The translations under genes were made by a program, and so were the position numbers. From contig CADAPH010000018.1 in assembly GCA_902789745.1 (NCBI GenBank), positions 1 through 46,137 on the forward strand: DNA of 46,137 nt, read 5' to 3'. The DNA is from Oscillospiraceae bacterium. GTDB taxonomy: Bacteria; Bacillota; Clostridia; Oscillospirales; Oscillospiraceae. Position 1 is the first letter of the stretch; the number at the start of each line of letters is the position of its first letter. Positions 1 through 8,477 of the stretch are shown in pieces. The notes under the pieces are model-generated. The model was not told the origin of the DNA. It made no database searches and saw nothing but the letters and a program-made list of their open reading frames with translations.

Positions 1-1
1 C

Positions 2-412
2 GACGGTCAGAAATATTTCGGCGCGGGGATCGCCGGCGCGTTTGAGGAAAAGACGCTCCCCGTCCACAGGGAGGCCATGCGCTGGCTGGACGTGTATTTC
101 TCGGGAAAGAAACCGGATTTCACCCCCGCGCTGCGGCTAAACGGGACGCCCTTTCAACGCGCGGTCTGGGAGATCCTGCTGACCGTCCCCTGCGGGAAGA
201 CGATAAGCTACGGGGAAATCGCCGCGATCCTGTCCCGGCAGCGGGGCGGCGCGCCCGTATCCGCGCAGGCTGTCGGCGGCGCCGTGGGACGCAACCCCAT
301 CTCGCTCATCGTTCCCTGCCACCGGGTCGTCGGCGCTGACGGCAGTCTCACCGGCTACGCGGGCGGGCTCGACCGGAAGCGGCAATTGCTCGTGCTGGAA
401 GGGGCAATGTAA
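2..412 (+). CDS. ogt: Methylated-DNA--protein-cysteine methyltransferase, 5'-truncated
   Basis: DNA repair protein of the Ogt/MGMT family, which moves the alkyl group from O6-alkylguanine onto its own cysteine. The frame is open from base 2, and the upstream residues (GQKYFG) look like the usual Ogt N-terminal part, so the gene begins before the window and the ATG at 77 is internal. The acceptor-cysteine motif PCHRVVG is present, followed by the family's usual ending (GYAGGLDRKRQLL). A strong hairpin terminator follows at 512-545. Family assignment is secure; the true start lies outside the window. Confidence 0.93.
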   Translation, partial: DGQKYFGAGIAGAFEEKTLPVHREAMRWLDVYFSGKKPDFTPALRLNGTPFQRAVWEILLTVPCGKTISYGEIAAILSRQRGGAPVSAQAVGGAVGRNPISLIVPCHRVVGADGSLTGYAGGLDRKRQLLVLEGAM

Positions 413-413
413 T

Positions 414-490
414 CGGAGAAATCTGTATCGCTCAAAAACTGCGCTGTAAGATCTTTCGACTCCGCTTCGCCTTCGCTCGAGATGACACAG
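414..490. repeat. Partial copy of the 'GGAGAAATCT...CTCGAGATGACA' palindromic repeat
   Basis: This segment starts CGGAGAAATCT and ends TCGACTCCGCTTCGCC... CTCGAGATGACA. It matches the right part of the fuller palindromic repeat at 8234-8332 and lacks that copy's outer left arm (TGTCATTTCGA). It has no coding potential. Confidence 0.6.
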
Positions 491-511
491 TCGGAGGCTT
501 GTCTATCGTTT

Positions 512-548
512 AATCCCCGGCGGTGAATCCGCCGGGGATTTTTGTTTT
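512..548 (+). terminator. Rho-independent terminator of ogt
   Basis: A perfect 12-bp stem (AATCCCCGGCGG / CCGCCGGGGATT) with a 5-nt loop at 512-540 is followed on the plus strand by a T-rich tract (TTTTTGTTTT). The minus strand lacks a T tract, so it acts on ogt and not on the convergent gene ending at 559. Confidence 0.85.
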
Positions 549-558
549 GTGATATAGA

Positions 559-1863
559 TTACAGCAGATACGCTTCCTCGCTCGTGGGAAGCGCGTCTTT
601 CTTTTCGGGATTGTCTCCCCTGCTTTCGGGATTCTCGCTCTCCGGATTCTCGCTCCCGTTTTTGAAGAAGTCGTCCTCTTCGGCGAGGTAGCTGTCGTCG
701 TTCGCGGCCTCTTCGGGGTGTCTGCGCTCCCAGCGGCGGCGGCTCTGCTCCCGCACAAGCTCGCGGCTTTTGCGTCTGGCACTGGGAAGCACGTCCTGTT
801 CCAGCTTCTTCTTGCCGCGCACGGCATTGCGGATCAGCTCATAAATCACCAGCGCAACGGGAAACGCCCCGGTGACCAACGCGCAGGCGGCCCAGATCAG
901 CGCCCGATCCTCGGCCGCGCGGGCGGCGTTTTCCCAGTAGGGGAAATAGATCCCGCCCATCTGCATGGAGCGCGTGAGCAGATGCTTTGCAAGCGTCAAC
1001 AGGCGATCCGCCGTAAAGCGGTAGGTATTCTCCACGAACACCACGTTTTTGGCCGGGAACTTGTCCGTCACCGAGCTGTAGGCGAAGCCCCTGACAGGCT
1101 CCGCCATCACGATCTCATAGCACACCGCCGTCCTGAGCACTTCCTTCTGAAAGGAGCTCGTCACGGCGTCCGGAAAGAGGTTCGTGATCACGCCCGCGAT
1201 GCTGTTGTCCTGTACCTCGGTCCTGATCGGGCTGAAGCGCTGATAGGCGGAAAAGCTCATGTAGATGCATTTTCCGCCGCCGTACGCGCTTTGGGAGAAG
1301 ACGTCCTTCTCCTGCTCGTACACGCCCGCGACCACCATGGGCACGCCCTCCAGCGAAAAGCTCAGACCGGCCACATCATAAGCGCCGAACAGCAGCCAGG
1401 CCGTTTCGCTGTCCAGGAGCACCCGGTCGTCCATCACGTCGTCCGGGCTCAGATAATTGCCGCTGAGAAGGCGCAGCGGGTGAAAGTCGAAGAAGCTGCC
1501 GCCCACGGCGATCAGGTTCGCCTCGCCGCTCTGCCGGCCGGAGCTGACCTTCGCGGACGCAAAGCCGCTCCAGGCGTCGGCGTACAGGCCCCTGTCGTTT
1601 TCAATGTCATAGCCCGCGCCCTTGAGCTTCTGCATCATCTCGCCGCGGAACTTGTAGATGTCATCCAGGGTCATCTGCGCCAACGGGGGCATGAGACAGG
1701 TCATCTGCGCGTAGCTGCGCTCCCCTGTCCCTTTCCAGCGCTGGGCGGCCTTCTGGCTTTCGAGCAGGTTCGACACCGCCCAGAGCCGCCAGATGCAGAG
1801 CCCGCAGCAGAGCGCCAGCAGCGCCGCAAGCGTCAGCGGCCAGTGCTTCAGCAGCTTCCTCAT
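559..1863 (-). CDS. MacB-like periplasmic-core-domain membrane protein
   Basis: 434-residue protein with an N-terminal membrane segment (about residues 10-28), a long extracytoplasmic region and one C-terminal membrane segment (about 315-338). The extracytoplasmic part carries motifs typical of the MacB/FtsX periplasmic core domain (LLSGNYLSPDD, then VLLDSETAWLLFG and VVAGVY). True MacB/FtsX permeases have three C-terminal helices; only one is visible here. The charged cytoplasmic tail contains a repeated ENPES unit. Its ATG overlaps the stop of the upstream adaptor gene by 4 bp, so the two are translationally coupled. No ABC ATPase is adjacent. It is probably the membrane part of an export or envelope-stress complex; the substrate is unknown. 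Confidence 0.6.
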   Translation of the reverse strand: MRKLLKHWPLTLAALLALCCGLCIWRLWAVSNLLESQKAAQRWKGTGERSYAQMTCLMPPLAQMTLDDIYKFRGEMMQKLKGAGYDIENDRGLYADAWSGFASAKVSSGRQSGEANLIAVGGSFFDFHPLRLLSGNYLSPDDVMDDRVLLDSETAWLLFGAYDVAGLSFSLEGVPMVVAGVYEQEKDVFSQSAYGGGKCIYMSFSAYQRFSPIRTEVQDNSIAGVITNLFPDAVTSSFQKEVLRTAVCYEIVMAEPVRGFAYSSVTDKFPAKNVVFVENTYRFTADRLLTLAKHLLTRSMQMGGIYFPYWENAARAAEDRALIWAACALVTGAFPVALVIYELIRNAVRGKKKLEQDVLPSARRKSRELVREQSRRRWERRHPEEAANDDSYLAEEDDFFKNGSENPESENPESRGDNPEKKDALPTSEEAYLL

Positions 1864-3578
1864 GACGGATTGTCCGCGATGCGCACCATGTCGCCGTTGG
1901 CGACCGGGGCGGAGCTGGTGGTGATCACATAGTCGCCGGTGGAGAGATCGGCCACCACGGCGGAGTTGTTGTCGTCGCTTGCCAGCACCTCCACGCTCAC
2001 CCGCCTTGCGGTGTAGCGGTTGCCGAGGGGCGAGTTCTTGACGTCCACCCGCAGGACGAATTTGCCGTTCGAGTCGCTCTTGACAGCGGAATTCGGGACG
2101 ATCAGGTCATAATTCGCGCTCTTCTGTCCGACGGAGATGCTCATCTCCGCGCCGGTGGTCACGTCGCCCTCGAGGTCGAAGGTCAGGATCTTGTTGGTCT
2201 GGGGGTTCTTGGGATCGGTGCGGATGTTGGTGAGGGTCGCGGTGACGCTGTTGCCCCAGTAGTAGTTGGAGACCGTGGCGGTATCGCCGATGCGCAGGCG
2301 CTGCGCCTGGTCGTTGGTGACGGAGAAGGAGAGGGTGTGGCCCATATCCGGCACCTCGACGGTGCAGAGGATCTGATCCTTGAGCACCGTGTCGCCCGCG
2401 GTGCAGTCGATGGTGTCCACCTTGCCGGAGACGTTCGCGGTGATGACGTTGCCCTCATCGCCGGCGAGGGACTTGATCTTCTCCTGCTGGACGCGGATGG
2501 CCTCGGCCTGTTCGGCAAGCTTGACGCCGGAGACCGCAACCTTCTGCTCAAAGTCCTGATAGGCATATTCCCGCGAGGAGACCGCCGAATTGTACTCGAG
2601 CTGCGCCTCATATACCGCGGCTTCCGCGCTTTCCAGCGCGTCAAGGTACTGCGCGGTGCTGGCCGTTGAGAGGGCGTCGCGGTGGGCGTTCAGGGTCTCG
2701 TAGCGGTCCAGCAGCGCCTCGTGCTGGCTCTTCAGAGACGCCATATAGCTGTCATTTTCGATTTCATATAGATGCTCTTTTGCCAGCAGCAGATTTGTAT
2801 ATTCAGGCCAATCCTTCCAATCCTCTTCAGAAGACGTACTTCCGCTTCCCGAGATAACCACTTCCTCCCCGTCTTCGATCACATAGATGATTTCCTCATC
2901 TTCGCTTCCAAGGCCGTAGTATCTCTGGTCAAACGCGGCCTGCGCGCTCTCCACGCGCTCCCACGCCTCCTGACGGCGGGCGTCGTAATCGGCCTGCGCG
3001 CCGTTCATTTGCTCCACGATATAGTCGAGCTGGCGCTCGATCTCTTCGATCTCCCGGTTGACCGCCGCGATATCGCCGCCGGTCTCCTTCTCCAGGGCGC
3101 GGTAATAGACCTCCGCGGCCCTGTCCCGCGCCTGTTCCGCACGCAGCAGCTTCTCATAGTAGGAATCCACCATTTTGTCCTCATAGGTGCCGTCATAGAT
3201 GGGCGCCTCCAAAGCCAGGCGCTGGTATTCGTACTGGAGCTTGCGCAGGTTCTCCTTCGCTGTGTCCAGCGCGGTCTGATCCCCTTCGCCCAGGACGAAG
3301 AGCACGTCGCCCGCGCTGATCTCCTGCCCGACCTTGACCATGACCGAGCGGATGGTGCGCGTCTCTTTGGCCTTGACCTGGTGCTTGCCGGTGGCGGTGA
3401 CGATGCCGCTGCCCCTGACCTTCGCGATGATGTTGCCGCCGGTGACTGCCGCGGTTGCGACCTCCGGCAGGCTGCGGTTCATGATCGTATTGGAAAAGAA
3501 GGTCAGCACAAGCAGCACCGCCAGAAAGATAATGGCGGCGTCCTTGACCCATTCCCGTTTTTTGACTGTGGTTTCCAT
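1860..3578 (-). CDS. HlyD/RND-type periplasmic adaptor (membrane fusion protein)
   Basis: 572 residues: a short cytoplasmic N-terminus, one membrane anchor (about residues 14-30), a lipoyl/barrel half (KVRGSGIVTATGKHQVKAKE), a long coiled-coil hairpin (about 95-370) and the second barrel half (ANVSGKVDTIDCTAGD). This is the layout of HlyD/MacA-type adaptors. An acidic low-complexity insert (about 225-260) interrupts the hairpin. GAGGTGATAT precedes the ATG. It is coupled by a 4-bp overlap to the MacB-core protein, so they should act together in a tripartite-like transporter. No ATPase for the pair lies in the window, so it must be encoded elsewhere or be dispensable. Confidence 0.75.
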   Translation of the reverse strand: METTVKKREWVKDAAIIFLAVLLVLTFFSNTIMNRSLPEVATAAVTGGNIIAKVRGSGIVTATGKHQVKAKETRTIRSVMVKVGQEISAGDVLFVLGEGDQTALDTAKENLRKLQYEYQRLALEAPIYDGTYEDKMVDSYYEKLLRAEQARDRAAEVYYRALEKETGGDIAAVNREIEEIERQLDYIVEQMNGAQADYDARRQEAWERVESAQAAFDQRYYGLGSEDEEIIYVIEDGEEVVISGSGSTSSEEDWKDWPEYTNLLLAKEHLYEIENDSYMASLKSQHEALLDRYETLNAHRDALSTASTAQYLDALESAEAAVYEAQLEYNSAVSSREYAYQDFEQKVAVSGVKLAEQAEAIRVQQEKIKSLAGDEGNVITANVSGKVDTIDCTAGDTVLKDQILCTVEVPDMGHTLSFSVTNDQAQRLRIGDTATVSNYYWGNSVTATLTNIRTDPKNPQTNKILTFDLEGDVTTGAEMSISVGQKSANYDLIVPNSAVKSDSNGKFVLRVDVKNSPLGNRYTARRVSVEVLASDDNNSAVVADLSTGDYVITTSSAPVANGDMVRIADNPS

Positions 3579-3855
3579 ATATCACCTCTATGAGAAAGGT
3601 GGTCGCATTTGTTCCCGTAGGGGTCGATCCCCAGATCGACCCGCCTCTGCATCGTATTGCGCCTGTCATGCGGGCCGATGAGGGCATCGGCCCCTACAAT
3701 GCTGTCACAATCTTCTTCCGCCACCGGCGGCGGCAGTCTTGCCCTCCCGCCTTGCCGCTTTGCCATTCCCGGGCCTGCTTCGCGACGGCCCGCCAATGGC
3801 GCGGCTGCGGATAAACAAGCCTGCCTTCTTCCGCCACCGGCGGCGGCAGTCTTGT
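3579..3855. repeat. Intergenic region filled with repeats
   Basis: No gene is seen here. The region holds a GTAGGGG...CCCCTAC palindrome (3617-3697), a 30-bp direct repeat present at 3712-3741 and 3825-3854 (core CCGCCACCGGCGGCGGCAG), and a long inverted repeat that runs into the permease stop codon (3809-3861). Confidence 0.7.
3617..3697. repeat. GTAGGGG/CCCCTAC palindromic repeat, short copy
   Basis: The left arm starts GTAGGGGTCGAT and the right arm ends GGGCATCGGCCCCTAC. This is a diverged relative of the elements at 10516-10663 and 43924-44074, with little between the arms. Confidence 0.6.
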
Positions 3856-3861
3856 TTATCC
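3809..3861 (-). terminator. Long hairpin over the permease stop codon
   Basis: The inverted repeat GGATAAACAAGnCTGCC ... GGCAGnCTTGTTTATCC has 17-nt arms with one mismatch and about 19 nt between them. The TAA of the permease gene is inside one arm. On the minus strand the hairpin ends CTTGTTTATCC, so it may act as a weak terminator. A related half (GGATAC-AACAAGCCTGCC) occurs near 26003. Confidence 0.5.
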
Positions 3862-4764
3862 TTTCACGCTTCCCGAGTTTGCGATGCCCTCGACCAGGTA
3901 CTCCTCGCCGTGGAGGAAGAGCAGCAGGCACGGGATCATATAGATCGTCGCCATGGCGAAGGCAAGGCCGATCTCCCCCTCGTTGACCTTGGAGAGGAAG
4001 ACGCTCAGCGGCTGGGAATCCGCGTCCTGCAGGAGGATGAGCGGCTGCTCCACCATGTTCCAGTAGTCGATGAAGACGAGGATCGCGATGGAATACAGGG
4101 CCGAGCGGCACTGGGGAAGACACACGCGGGTGAAGATCTCCCACTCCCCCGCCCCGTCGACCTTTGCGGCCTCGATAAGCGAATACGGGATGCGGCGCAT
4201 GAACTTGGTCAGCAGGAAGACCGAGAACGGCGCGAAGATGCCGGGCAGGATGATCGCCCAGGGCTTATTGAGGATGCCCAGCCAATCGCTGACCAGATAG
4301 TTCGGCACCAGCGTGACCTGGTAGGGCATGAGCATCAGGATCACATAGAAGAAGAAAATGCCGCTGCGGATCTTGCCGCGCCAGCGGGTAAAGCTGTAGG
4401 CCGCCACCGACGCGAGACTCACCTGCCCGATCACGATGGGCACCACCAGCAGAATGCTGTTCCAGAGCTTCAACAAGTATTCCGGGGACTTGATAAGCCC
4501 CGTTATGTACTGCGAGAGCGTCACCTTGTCCGGGATGAACTTGAGGTTGACGGTCTTGGACACGAAGCCGCCCGACGTGGTGGAAAAGATCATGCCGTAG
4601 TTGGATTTGATCTCCGCCTCGGACATGAAGGAGTTGGTGATGGTCAGCACCGTGGGCAGCAGGAAGAGCACAGAGAAGATCAGACAGAGCAGGAACATCG
4701 CGGTGCGGCCGAAGAGATGCCGCTTTCTTCCCCTGCGGGGCGCTTTCGGACGGTTTTCGTTCAT
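3856..4764 (-). CDS. Carbohydrate ABC transporter permease, MalG type
   Basis: 302-residue inner-membrane permease of the CUT1 sugar family. It has an N-terminal membrane helix after a basic tail, a periplasmic loop, then the five-helix BPD core. The coupling (EAA) motif is seen as EAAKVDGAGEWEIFTRVCLP. Its start overlaps the end of the MalF-type partner by 4 bp, so they form the heterodimeric channel fed by the lipoprotein encoded upstream. No ATPase is in the cluster; CUT1 systems in Firmicutes often share a MsmX-type ATPase encoded elsewhere. The sugar cannot be told from sequence. Confidence 0.88.
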   Translation of the reverse strand: MNENRPKAPRRGRKRHLFGRTAMFLLCLIFSVLFLLPTVLTITNSFMSEAEIKSNYGMIFSTTSGGFVSKTVNLKFIPDKVTLSQYITGLIKSPEYLLKLWNSILLVVPIVIGQVSLASVAAYSFTRWRGKIRSGIFFFYVILMLMPYQVTLVPNYLVSDWLGILNKPWAIILPGIFAPFSVFLLTKFMRRIPYSLIEAAKVDGAGEWEIFTRVCLPQCRSALYSIAILVFIDYWNMVEQPLILLQDADSQPLSVFLSKVNEGEIGLAFAMATIYMIPCLLLFLHGEEYLVEGIANSGSVKG

Positions 4765-5648
4765 CCTTCCACGTCCTTTCCGAATTTGTCCTCGATCCAG
4801 AACAGAAGCGCGATGAGCACCACCATCACCAGCGCCATGACCACCGCCGCCGCCGACAGCTTCTGATAGTCCAGCGACCGGAAGGTATTGTTCATAAAAT
4901 GCTGGAGCATGTACAGGCTTTCGTACGGGTAATCCCCCGTCAGCAGATAGACCTCACGGAAGACCTTGAAGGAGTTGATGAGCGAGAGAATGGTCACGAA
5001 CAGCACCGTCGGCGAGAGATAGCGCAGCTTGATATTAAAAAACTTGTAGAAGGGCGAGGCGCCCTCCACATCGCAGACCTCCAGCAGCTCCTTCGGGATG
5101 TTGGCAAGGCCCGCCATAAACAGGATCATGTTGTAGCCGAGATTTTTCCACAGAAACAGCAGCAGCACGACGATCATGCTGTACTCGGACTGGAGCCAGT
5201 CGATCCTTTTCGCGCCAAAGAGCATCAGAAACTCGTTGACCGTGCCGTTGTAGTTGAAGAGCACCTGCCAGATCAGCACCACCGAGGCCACCGGCACCAT
5301 CATGGGGCTGAGAAAGAAGGTGCGGAACTGGCTCTTCATCGGGATGCGGCACTCCAGCATCAGGGCCAGCACGATCGCCAGCACCACCGCCAGCGGCACC
5401 GCCATGGCCGAGAACTTGAGCGTATTGATCGAGGCAAGCTTGAAGGCCGAATTCTGGAACAGCTTTTGGAAATTCTCCAGCGCCACAAAGTTCCGGGAAG
5501 CCACGCCGTCGATCATGGAATAATAGACCACCACGCCGAAGGGCAGGATAAAAAAGACGCCCACGCCCAGCAGACTCGGCATCAGAAAGCACAGGCTGCG
5601 CAGAAAGTCGGCCCGTCTTTTCTTTCGGATTTGTCTGCTTTTATCCAT
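4761..5648 (-). CDS. Carbohydrate ABC transporter permease, MalF type
   Basis: 295-residue CUT1 permease with six predicted helices; the EAA-type motif appears as EVCDVEGASPFYKFFNIKLR. The frame could begin at 5675, but that ATG has no ribosome-binding site. The ATG at 5648 (MDKSRQ...) sits 7 nt after AAAGG and is preferred. It is coupled to the MalG-type partner by ATGA overlap. It has its own promoter (5704-5732), separate from the solute-binding protein gene. Confidence 0.88.
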   Translation of the reverse strand: MDKSRQIRKKRRADFLRSLCFLMPSLLGVGVFFILPFGVVVYYSMIDGVASRNFVALENFQKLFQNSAFKLASINTLKFSAMAVPLAVVLAIVLALMLECRIPMKSQFRTFFLSPMMVPVASVVLIWQVLFNYNGTVNEFLMLFGAKRIDWLQSEYSMIVVLLLFLWKNLGYNMILFMAGLANIPKELLEVCDVEGASPFYKFFNIKLRYLSPTVLFVTILSLINSFKVFREVYLLTGDYPYESLYMLQHFMNNTFRSLDYQKLSAAAVVMALVMVVLIALLFWIEDKFGKDVEG

Positions 5649-5703
5649 GCCTCTGCCTTTCAGGACTTGTAACATAATGCGGTCTACATAAAATATTTAA
5701 TGT

Positions 5704-5732
5704 ATTATAACACAGTCATTTCCCGATTGCAA
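5704..5732 (-). promoter_or_regulatory. Promoter of the two permease genes
   Basis: On the minus strand, TTGCAA (5727-5732), a 17-nt spacer and TATAAT (5704-5709) preceded by TGT (extended -10). It lies just downstream of the terminator after the solute-binding protein gene, so the permeases can be transcribed independently. Confidence 0.75.
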
Positions 5733-5735
5733 GGA

Positions 5736-5768
5736 AATAGCCCCGGCGTTTTTCGCGTCGAGGCTATT
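5736..5768 (-). terminator. Hairpin after the solute-binding protein gene
   Basis: AATAGCC ... GGCTATT stem, extended by interrupted C-G pairs, 14 bp past the stop at 5782. Trailing sequence on the minus strand is TTTCC. It probably gives partial termination that lowers permease expression relative to the binding protein. Confidence 0.5.
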
Positions 5769-5781
5769 CTTTTCTGTTTTT

Positions 5782-8173
5782 TCAGCGCTGCTCGTTGACG
5801 TAGATGTTGGCCTTGCTCTGCACGAGTTTGGAGACCTCCTCGGCGGTCTTCTGTCCGGCGAAGAAGGGCGCGGTCTGCTCCTTGACGATGTCCAGGATCT
5901 CCTGGTTGTAGTCGGCGATCTTGGTGGTGGTCAGGATGAGCTCGCGGATCTGCTGGACCTGCTCCTCGGTGAGGGCGTAGATCTCCTCGGTCTGCTGGGT
6001 GTCCTTGTTCCAGATGGTGGTGCGCACGACGGGGATCTTCTCGCCGTCATCGTCCAGGAGGTACTGACCCTCGCTGTTCTTCTGGTACTGGACGGTGCTG
6101 GCGGCCTCGGCCTTGTCGTCGAACACATCGAGGCGGCTGGGCAGGGAGTAGACATTCTCAGACTGGTAATCCTTGGTGAGGAAGCTGCGCAGGAACTGCC
6201 AGACGGCGTCCTTGTACGGGCTCTTGCTGCTCATGGCATAGCCTGCGTCCCCGGCGAAGCTGATCATGTTGCCGGTGCCGTTGGCGGTGGGATAGCCGAT
6301 ATAGGTGACCTTGCCGCCCATGAACTGGGTATAGTTGTTGTAGAAGATATCCTCCACGCTGTAGGCGCTGGTCTGGACAAGCATCTGCTTGCCCTGGGCA
6401 AGTCTCTGCTCGGTGCTCTCCTCGCGGGACCAGTCGTAATTCTCCCAGTCAAATTCCGTGGGGAAGGAGTTGGCGAAGTTCAGCAGGCGGATGAATTCGG
6501 GGCTGTCGAAGCGCACCGTGCCGCTGCCCCAGTCCACATAGTCCGCCATGTCCAGGGCGAGGCAGGTGGTGAGGATGTTGTCGCGGGTGACGTACTGGTC
6601 GAAGGCGGTGCAGCCCTCCGGCATGGAGGCCAGGGCCTCGTTGAACTCATCATAGGTCCAGCCCGGCTCGTCGCCGACGACGGAGGCCGCGCCGATGGCC
6701 GAGTTGATGAAGAAGCTGGAGATCGTGCAGCAGAGCTTGCCGTCCACCTCAAGCGCCTTGAGCACGTTGGGGAAGAAGTCGGAGCGGTCGAGCTCGGGAT
6801 CCGCGTCGATGAAGGGGTAGAGATCCTCCAGAATGCCCTTGTTGGCAAGCTGGCGGTAGTTCAGGCCGTTGAGGCTGATGATGTCGGGAACCGTGCCGGA
6901 GAGGATCTCGGTGTTGAGCTTGGTTTCGCCCAGGTTCTTGCCGTCGGGATCGGTGCCGTACTCGGAGTAGTCGGCGACCTCGATGCGGTACTGGTCATTG
7001 CGGCGGTTGAAGTCGACGATCATGTCCTGCACGCTGTAGTCCAGATACATGACGGCCATGGTGATGGGCTGCTTGTGGGGCACGGAGTCATAGGGCACCT
7101 TTCTGATCGTGACAAGCTCGGCGCTGTATTTCTCGGTCTTCGAGTCGTAATCCATCAGGCTGCCGGTGACGACGCCGTCTTCGGCCACATGCAGCACCTG
7201 GACGCGGCTGCCGTTGACGTCGCAGCCGATCCAGTTGAAGAGTTTGGTCGGCTCCTTGTCGCCGAGCTTGTAGCCATAGAAGTAGGCGCCGTTGGTGTAG
7301 TAAAGGTCATACTCCCCGTTGCCGGTGACGGCGCTGTAGAGATCCAGACCGGAGATCGGCACGCCGTCCACCAGCTTGCCGTTCTCGGAATCGAGCAGGC
7401 ACAGCACCTCTCCGTTGTCGCCGCTGACGGCGACGCCGATGCGGCCGCCGGGCAGGCCCACCACCGCGCTTACGCTGCCGTTGACGCTGATCTCATAGGC
7501 GTCCTGCCCGTCAGGGCCGATGGCGCGCAGGCCCTGGCTGCAGGCGACGACGGCGTTGCCCTTGTCGTCAAGCTGCATGCGGTAGGCCTCCAGCCAGGCG
7601 CCGTCCGGCACCTCGATCTGGGCGCAGGTCAGCTCCCGGCCGTTGCGGTCGAAGGAGCGGATGTAATACTGCTGGATGAATTTCTGGTGCTGGAAATACT
7701 CCTCGCTGTACATGGCGTAGCTGCCGTCGCCGTCGTTCCAGGAGGAATAGGCCATTTCGATGGTCACAAAGCCCTCGGGCGTAAAGCAGATGCCGCTCAG
7801 GTCGCTGCCGGAATAGAACTCCTTGAAGCCCTTGTCGTTGGTCGGGGCGTCCACGGTCTTGTAGTTTTCCAGGCGGGTGGCATTGCCGTCCTTGTCCAGA
7901 TAGTAAAGGAAGGTCTCATACACGTCGTACTGTCCCTCGTACTGGGGCTTGACGCCCTCGGGGATATTCTCGCCGACCTTTTCCCAGCTGCTGTAATAGA
8001 ACCAGCTTGCCGAATTCGGAAACATAGGTAAATTCGGGCGACGCAGTTGGCTCGGGAGTGCTGCCGCCGGACGGAGCCGCGGACTTGTCGGCGCCGCCGG
8101 AGCCGCAGGCCGTGAGCCCCAGGCACATGGAGATCGCCAGAAGCACGCAGACGATGTTCTTCATTTTTTTCAT
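5782..8173 (-). pseudogene. Sugar-binding lipoprotein with N-terminal propeller-like half, frameshifted
   Basis: The ATG at 8173, 8 nt after AGGAGG, starts a lipoprotein signal peptide (MKKMKNIVCVLLAISMCLGL, then TAC; lipobox Cys23) and a GGST/PEPT-rich linker. That frame runs out at 7916. The body continues in another frame from about 8025 to 5782 (about 747 residues). Removing one G from the GG at about 8018-8019 would join them as ...EF-ASWFYYSS.... The body has a repeat-rich N-terminal half (about 1-330, propeller-like, motifs such as SFDRNGRE, DDKGNAVVA) and a C-terminal family-1 solute-binding domain (about 335-747, ending VQSKANIYVNEQR). It feeds the permeases downstream. Either a true single-base mutation or an assembly error. 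Confidence 0.75.
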
Positions 8174-8233
8174 TTCGGAATCCTCCTGTGGTTATTGCTG
8201 ATGCCCGGAGGCCGCAGCAACGTCAAATATGTT

Positions 8234-8332
8234 TGTCATTTCGACCGAACGAAGTGAGCGGAGAAATCTTTGTTTTTCATAAGCCGGTGTTATAAGATCT
8301 CTCGACTCCGCTTCGCTCCGCTCGAGATGACA
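8234..8332. repeat. Palindromic intergenic repeat (TGTCATTTCGA ... CTCGAGATGACA)
   Basis: The left arm reads TGTCATTTCGACCGAACGAA and the right arm CTCCGCTCGAGATGACA, with AGATCTCTCGACTCC repeated inside. It would lie in the 5' leader of the lipoprotein transcript. Partial relatives are at 414-490 and 38965-39062. Confidence 0.65.
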
Positions 8333-8380
8333 GAGGCGGCGTGCCGCCGTCTTGAAGGTCATAACTCTTTCACGCGGGCC

Positions 8381-8389
8381 ATTATACCA
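8381..8389 (-). promoter_or_regulatory. Extended -10 promoter for the solute-binding protein gene
   Basis: On the minus strand TGGTATAAT is a perfect extended -10. No good -35 is seen 17 nt upstream. The implied leader is about 200 nt and includes the palindromic repeat. Confidence 0.6.
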
Positions 8390-8477
8390 TGACTGTCGTT
8401 AAAAAAGTCTTAAGCTTTCTTAAACAATGTCAGGAAAGGTTTGTCAGCTGCCCCCGGCAGTGGCGTGAGGTGATAAC

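Larger units (their letters stand above)
8174..8477. other. Divergent intergenic region, transporter operon / two-component system
   Basis: Contains the 99-bp palindromic repeat (8234-8332), the extended -10 promoter for the minus-strand operon (8381-8389) and, near 8400-8425, an A/T-rich CTTAAGCTTTCTTAA stretch before the response-regulator gene. No gene seen. Confidence 0.6.

Noticed and set aside
5649..5675. Upstream ATG for the MalF-type permease
   Set aside because: The nine extra codons lack a ribosome-binding site before the ATG, while the ATG at 5648 has one.
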